Source of the DNA: Symbiobacterium thermophilum
GTDB taxonomy: Bacteria; Bacillota; Sulfobacillia; DYFQ01
DNA length: 32,963 bases
Assembly: GCA_020725105.1 (NCBI GenBank)
Contig: DYFQ01000004.1
Location: forward strand, 70,782 to 103,744
Reading direction: 5' to 3'
Positions 30,940 to 32,963 of the stretch are shown here, in pieces. Position 1 is the stretch's first letter, and every line of letters starts with the position of its first letter. A program made the position numbers and the translations under genes. The notes under the pieces were generated by a model. That model was given only the letters and a program-made list of their open reading frames with translations, did no database searches and was not told the origin of the DNA.

Positions 30940-31052
30940 GGACGAGCCCGGGTAACCAGACCCCGCGAGCGCAAGTACGCCTCGACGGCCTCCCGGTGGG
31001 CCTCCGGGACCAGCAACTCGGCCACCAGGCTCATGGCGGCGCCGTAGGCCAC
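30936..31052 (-). CDS. 38-residue ORF preceding, or fused to, the membrane protein
   Basis: A short reading with extremely GC-biased third positions, a strong sign of coding: VAYGAAMSLVAELLVPEAHR, then EAVEAYLRSRGLVTRARP. The likely start is GTG at 31052, 10 bases after GGGGGG, though an internal ATG (residue 7) is also possible. It is a helical, slightly amphipathic peptide. Its TGA overlaps the first codon of the membrane protein. If a single base were added in the CCC run, it would read straight through into that protein as its cytoplasmic N-terminus. It lies 21 bases after the acidic coiled-coil gene in the formate dehydrogenase operon. Confidence 0.55.
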   Translation of the reverse strand: MAYGAAMSLVAELLVPEAHREAVEAYLRSRGLVTRARP

Positions 31053-31073
31053 GACCCACGCGCCCCCCGTCCC

Positions 31074-31361
31074 CTACCCTCTTGCCGCGTCCGCCGCCTC
31101 GTCCAGGGCGTCGATGACCTCGTCCAGCGCGTCCGCGGCCGACTGCAGGGCGTCAGCTTCCTCCTCCAGGGCCTCGGCTTCAGGCAAGTCCTCGTCCTCG
31201 GCCAGTTCTTCCCCGTGTTCTTCCAGGTCTCCCTGAAGGTCGGTGAGCTTTTCCTGGACCGCCCGGAGGAGGCCCGCCAGATCGTCGTAGAACCGGGCCC
31301 GCGCCTCGGCCGTGGTCAGATCGTACTCGGCCAGTTCCCGGTGGAATACCTCGTCCAACAT
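31074..31361 (-). CDS. Acidic coiled-coil protein downstream of formate dehydrogenase
   Basis: A 95-residue, wholly helical and very acidic protein. The N-terminal third is LDEVFHRELAEYDLTTAEAR, followed by a coiled-coil-like segment (AGLLRAVQEKLTDLQGDLEE), an acidic cluster (ELAEDEDLPEAEALEEEADAL) and an Ala/Asp heptad-like tail (SAADALDEVIDALDEAADAA). No enzymatic motif is present, so it may be a chaperone-like or structural partner. The ATG has GAGGGGGGAG upstream. The 140 bases before it contain a TATAAA on the minus strand but no matching -35. The gene lies between the formate dehydrogenase subunit and the membrane genes, and may assist one of them. Confidence 0.75.
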   Translation of the reverse strand: MLDEVFHRELAEYDLTTAEARARFYDDLAGLLRAVQEKLTDLQGDLEEHGEELAEDEDLPEAEALEEEADALQSAADALDEVIDALDEAADAARG

Positions 31362-31501
31362 GGCGCTCCCCCCTCGGGTCCCGCGACGACAACGCCCTTG
31401 CCTCCTCCGGCCTGCTCCCGTGCCCCTCGGCCCCTTTATACGACGGCCGGCGCGTTTCTCCCCCTCAAGAGCCTCCGCCCGGTGCCCTTCCGGCCCGCCT
31501 T

Positions 31502-32963
31502 CTATCCGGCGCGCTCCCGCGCCGGCCTGAGGCTCTCCAGGCGGACGGCGCAGACCTTGAGTTCGGGCATCCTGGCCTCGGGGTCAAGTTCCAGGGCGTG
31601 GGTCAGCAGGTTGGCGGGGGCCTCGCGGAAGTGGAAGCTGACGAACACCACGCCCTCAGGCACCCGGTCGCCCACCCTGGCCTGCACCCGGATGCTGCCG
31701 CGGCGGCTGGTCAGGAGGCAGACGCCCCCGTCCCGGATGCCGGCCCGCTCCGCGTCGGCCGCGTGGACCTCGGCGTAGGCCCGGGGTTCCCGCCAGTCCA
31801 GCGGCTCGGAGCGGCGGCTCATGGAGCCGGCGTGGTAGTGGAACAGGCTGCGCCCGGTGGTCAGCACGAGCGGGTATTCCGCGTCGGGCCGCTCCACCGG
31901 CGGGCGGTAACCGACGGCGTGGAACCTGCCCAGCCCGCGGGTGAACCTGTCCCGGTGAAGGATGGGCGTGCCCGGGTGCTCGGGCGACGGGCACGGCCAC
32001 TGGATACCCTCGAGGCCCAGGCGCTCGTGGCGGATCCCGGCATAGGTGGGGGTGACGCCGGCCAGTTCCCGGAAGACCTCGGCCGTGCCGGAGTAGTCCC
32101 AGCGGGTCCGGCGTCCCAGCCGCTCCCCGAGCCGCTCTCCGATGCGGCAGAGAACCCACCAGTCGGGCTTTGCCTGACCCGGGGGATCAAGCGCCTTGCG
32201 GAGCGACTGGACTCGCCGCTCGGTGTTGGTGAAGGTGCCGTCCTTCTCGGCGAAGGCGGCGGCGGGGAGCACCACGTGGGCCAGCTGTGCCGTCTCGGTG
32301 AGAAAGAGGTCCTGGACCACCAGGAAGTCCAGGGCCCGGAGGCCCTCCTCCACGTGCCCCAGGTCGGGGTCCATCAGCATGGGGTTTTCACCCATGATGA
32401 CCATGGCCCTCACCCGGCCCGACCGGGCCGCCTCGGTCATCTCGACCACCGTGAGTCCCGGCCGGTCCGGCAGGTCGGCGGGACGCCCGGCGGCCTCGCC
32501 GAACCAGGCCTCCAGCGCCCGGCGGCGGGCCTCGGCGTCGGTGACCGGCCGGTAGCCGGGGAGGACGTTGGGCAGGCCGCCCATGTCGCAGGCCCCCTGA
32601 ACGTTGCACTGGCCCCGAAGGGGGTTGAGCCCGGTGGCCGGCCGGCCGATCTGCCCCGCCACCATCACCAGGTTGGCCAGCGTCTTCACGGCGTCGGTGC
32701 CGTGGGCCCGCTGGGTGATGCCCATGGCGTAGAGCACCGTGGAGTTGCCCCTGGTGCCGGGAGCCGGCCCGTCCACCTGGTCGCGCCTGAGGCCCAGGGC
32801 GTAGATCCGGGCCGCCCGCAGGATGTCCTCGGCGGGAACGCCGGAGACCAGGGCCGCCGCCTCGGCGGTCCACGGCTCGACCGACGCCCGCAGGTCCGCC
32901 AGACCTTCGGTCCGGGAGTCGATGAAGGCCTCGTCGGCCCAGCCCTCGGCCAGGATGGCGCGG
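31502..32963 (-). CDS. fdhA: Formate dehydrogenase alpha subunit, 3' part (gene runs off the window)
   Basis: The C-terminal 486 residues of a molybdopterin formate dehydrogenase. The visible part has the typical blocks: YAMGITQRAHGTDAVKTLANLVMVAGQIGRPATGLNPLRGQCNVQGACDMGGLPNVLPGYRPV, MVIMGENPMLMDPDLGHVEEGLRALDFLVVQDLFLTETAQLAHVVLPAAAFAEKDGTFTNTERRVQ, and a molydopterin-binding domain from about 350 residues in (LVLTTGRSLFHYHAGSMSRR ... VFVSFHFREAPANLLT). The GITQ-HGTD and NPLRGQCNVQGACDMG blocks are diagnostic for formate dehydrogenase. The Mo-ligating Cys or Sec and the iron-sulfur ligands lie outside the window, upstream of 32963. It probably oxidises formate in the cytoplasm. Frame continues to the last base, so the start is not seen. 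Confidence 0.92.
   Translation of the reverse strand, partial: RAILAEGWADEAFIDSRTEGLADLRASVEPWTAEAAALVSGVPAEDILRAARIYALGLRRDQVDGPAPGTRGNSTVLYAMGITQRAHGTDAVKTLANLVMVAGQIGRPATGLNPLRGQCNVQGACDMGGLPNVLPGYRPVTDAEARRRALEAWFGEAAGRPADLPDRPGLTVVEMTEAARSGRVRAMVIMGENPMLMDPDLGHVEEGLRALDFLVVQDLFLTETAQLAHVVLPAAAFAEKDGTFTNTERRVQSLRKALDPPGQAKPDWWVLCRIGERLGERLGRRTRWDYSGTAEVFRELAGVTPTYAGIRHERLGLEGIQWPCPSPEHPGTPILHRDRFTRGLGRFHAVGYRPPVERPDAEYPLVLTTGRSLFHYHAGSMSRRSEPLDWREPRAYAEVHAADAERAGIRDGGVCLLTSRRGSIRVQARVGDRVPEGVVFVSFHFREAPANLLTHALELDPEARMPELKVCAVRLESLRPARERAG

Noticed and set aside
30157-31059. A 300-residue membrane protein starting at GTG 31059
   Set aside because: The first 40 residues would be an Arg/Gly/Pro-rich string in the shadow of a strongly coding 38-residue ORF, so the N-terminal part is probably not translated in that frame.

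Overview
The window is about 33 kb of very GC-rich DNA with strong GC preference at third codon positions, frequent GTG and TTG starts behind good Shine-Dalgarno sequences, and densely packed genes on both strands. A SpoIIP-type sporulation amidase (23322-24962) points to an endospore-forming Bacillota. A high-GC thermophile-type lineage such as the Thermaerobacter, Symbiobacterium or Limnochordia groups would fit, but this placement is inferred from composition and gene content. No rRNA, tRNA, CRISPR array or intact transposon was found.

Layout. (1) 19-2615, minus strand: an overlapping four-gene operon of glycosylasparaginase, methyltransferase and two small membrane proteins. (2) 2747-4499, plus strand: a Crp/Fnr-type sensor truncated before its DNA-binding domain, a DUF2249 protein ending in the same short repeat, a membrane-anchored FAM173-like methyltransferase and a frameshifted gene remnant. 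(3) 4571-10806, minus strand: two S9 prolyl-oligopeptidase-family peptidases flanking a TauE/SafE exporter and a GNAT acetyltransferase with no canonical start codon. (4) 10971-16021: tRNA-dihydrouridine synthase on the minus strand, then penicillin acylase, HAD phosphatase and hemolysin III on the plus strand. (5) About 16090-17500: a short region whose first part has clearly lower GC, with a secreted protein broken by a frameshift or split in two, a small membrane protein and an orphan Tat-like signal sequence. (6) 17503-24962: a membrane protein fused to an endonuclease/exonuclease/phosphatase domain, a cytoplasmic molybdopterin oxidoreductase, a patatin-like phospholipase and a DUF1614-SpoIIP fusion. 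(7) 25013-28912: a 29-residue membrane peptide, a CxxC protein, a CBS-domain protein, a structured intergenic region with a promoter/operator, a membrane cupredoxin and a GPH-type sugar symporter. (8) 28894 to the end, minus strand: the 3' part of a formate dehydrogenase alpha subunit followed by an acidic coiled-coil protein, a 38-residue ORF, a polytopic membrane protein and an MFS transporter.

Together the genes suggest a peptide- and amide-scavenging organism (two S9 peptidases, penicillin acylase family enzyme, glycosylasparaginase) with molybdoenzyme redox capacity (two DMSO-reductase-superfamily proteins). The least explained parts are the structured intergenic region before the cupredoxin, the low-GC region near 16.1-16.7 kb, the DUF1614-SpoIIP fusion, and the formate-dehydrogenase-linked small genes where a frameshift or CTG start joins a 38-residue ORF to a membrane protein.
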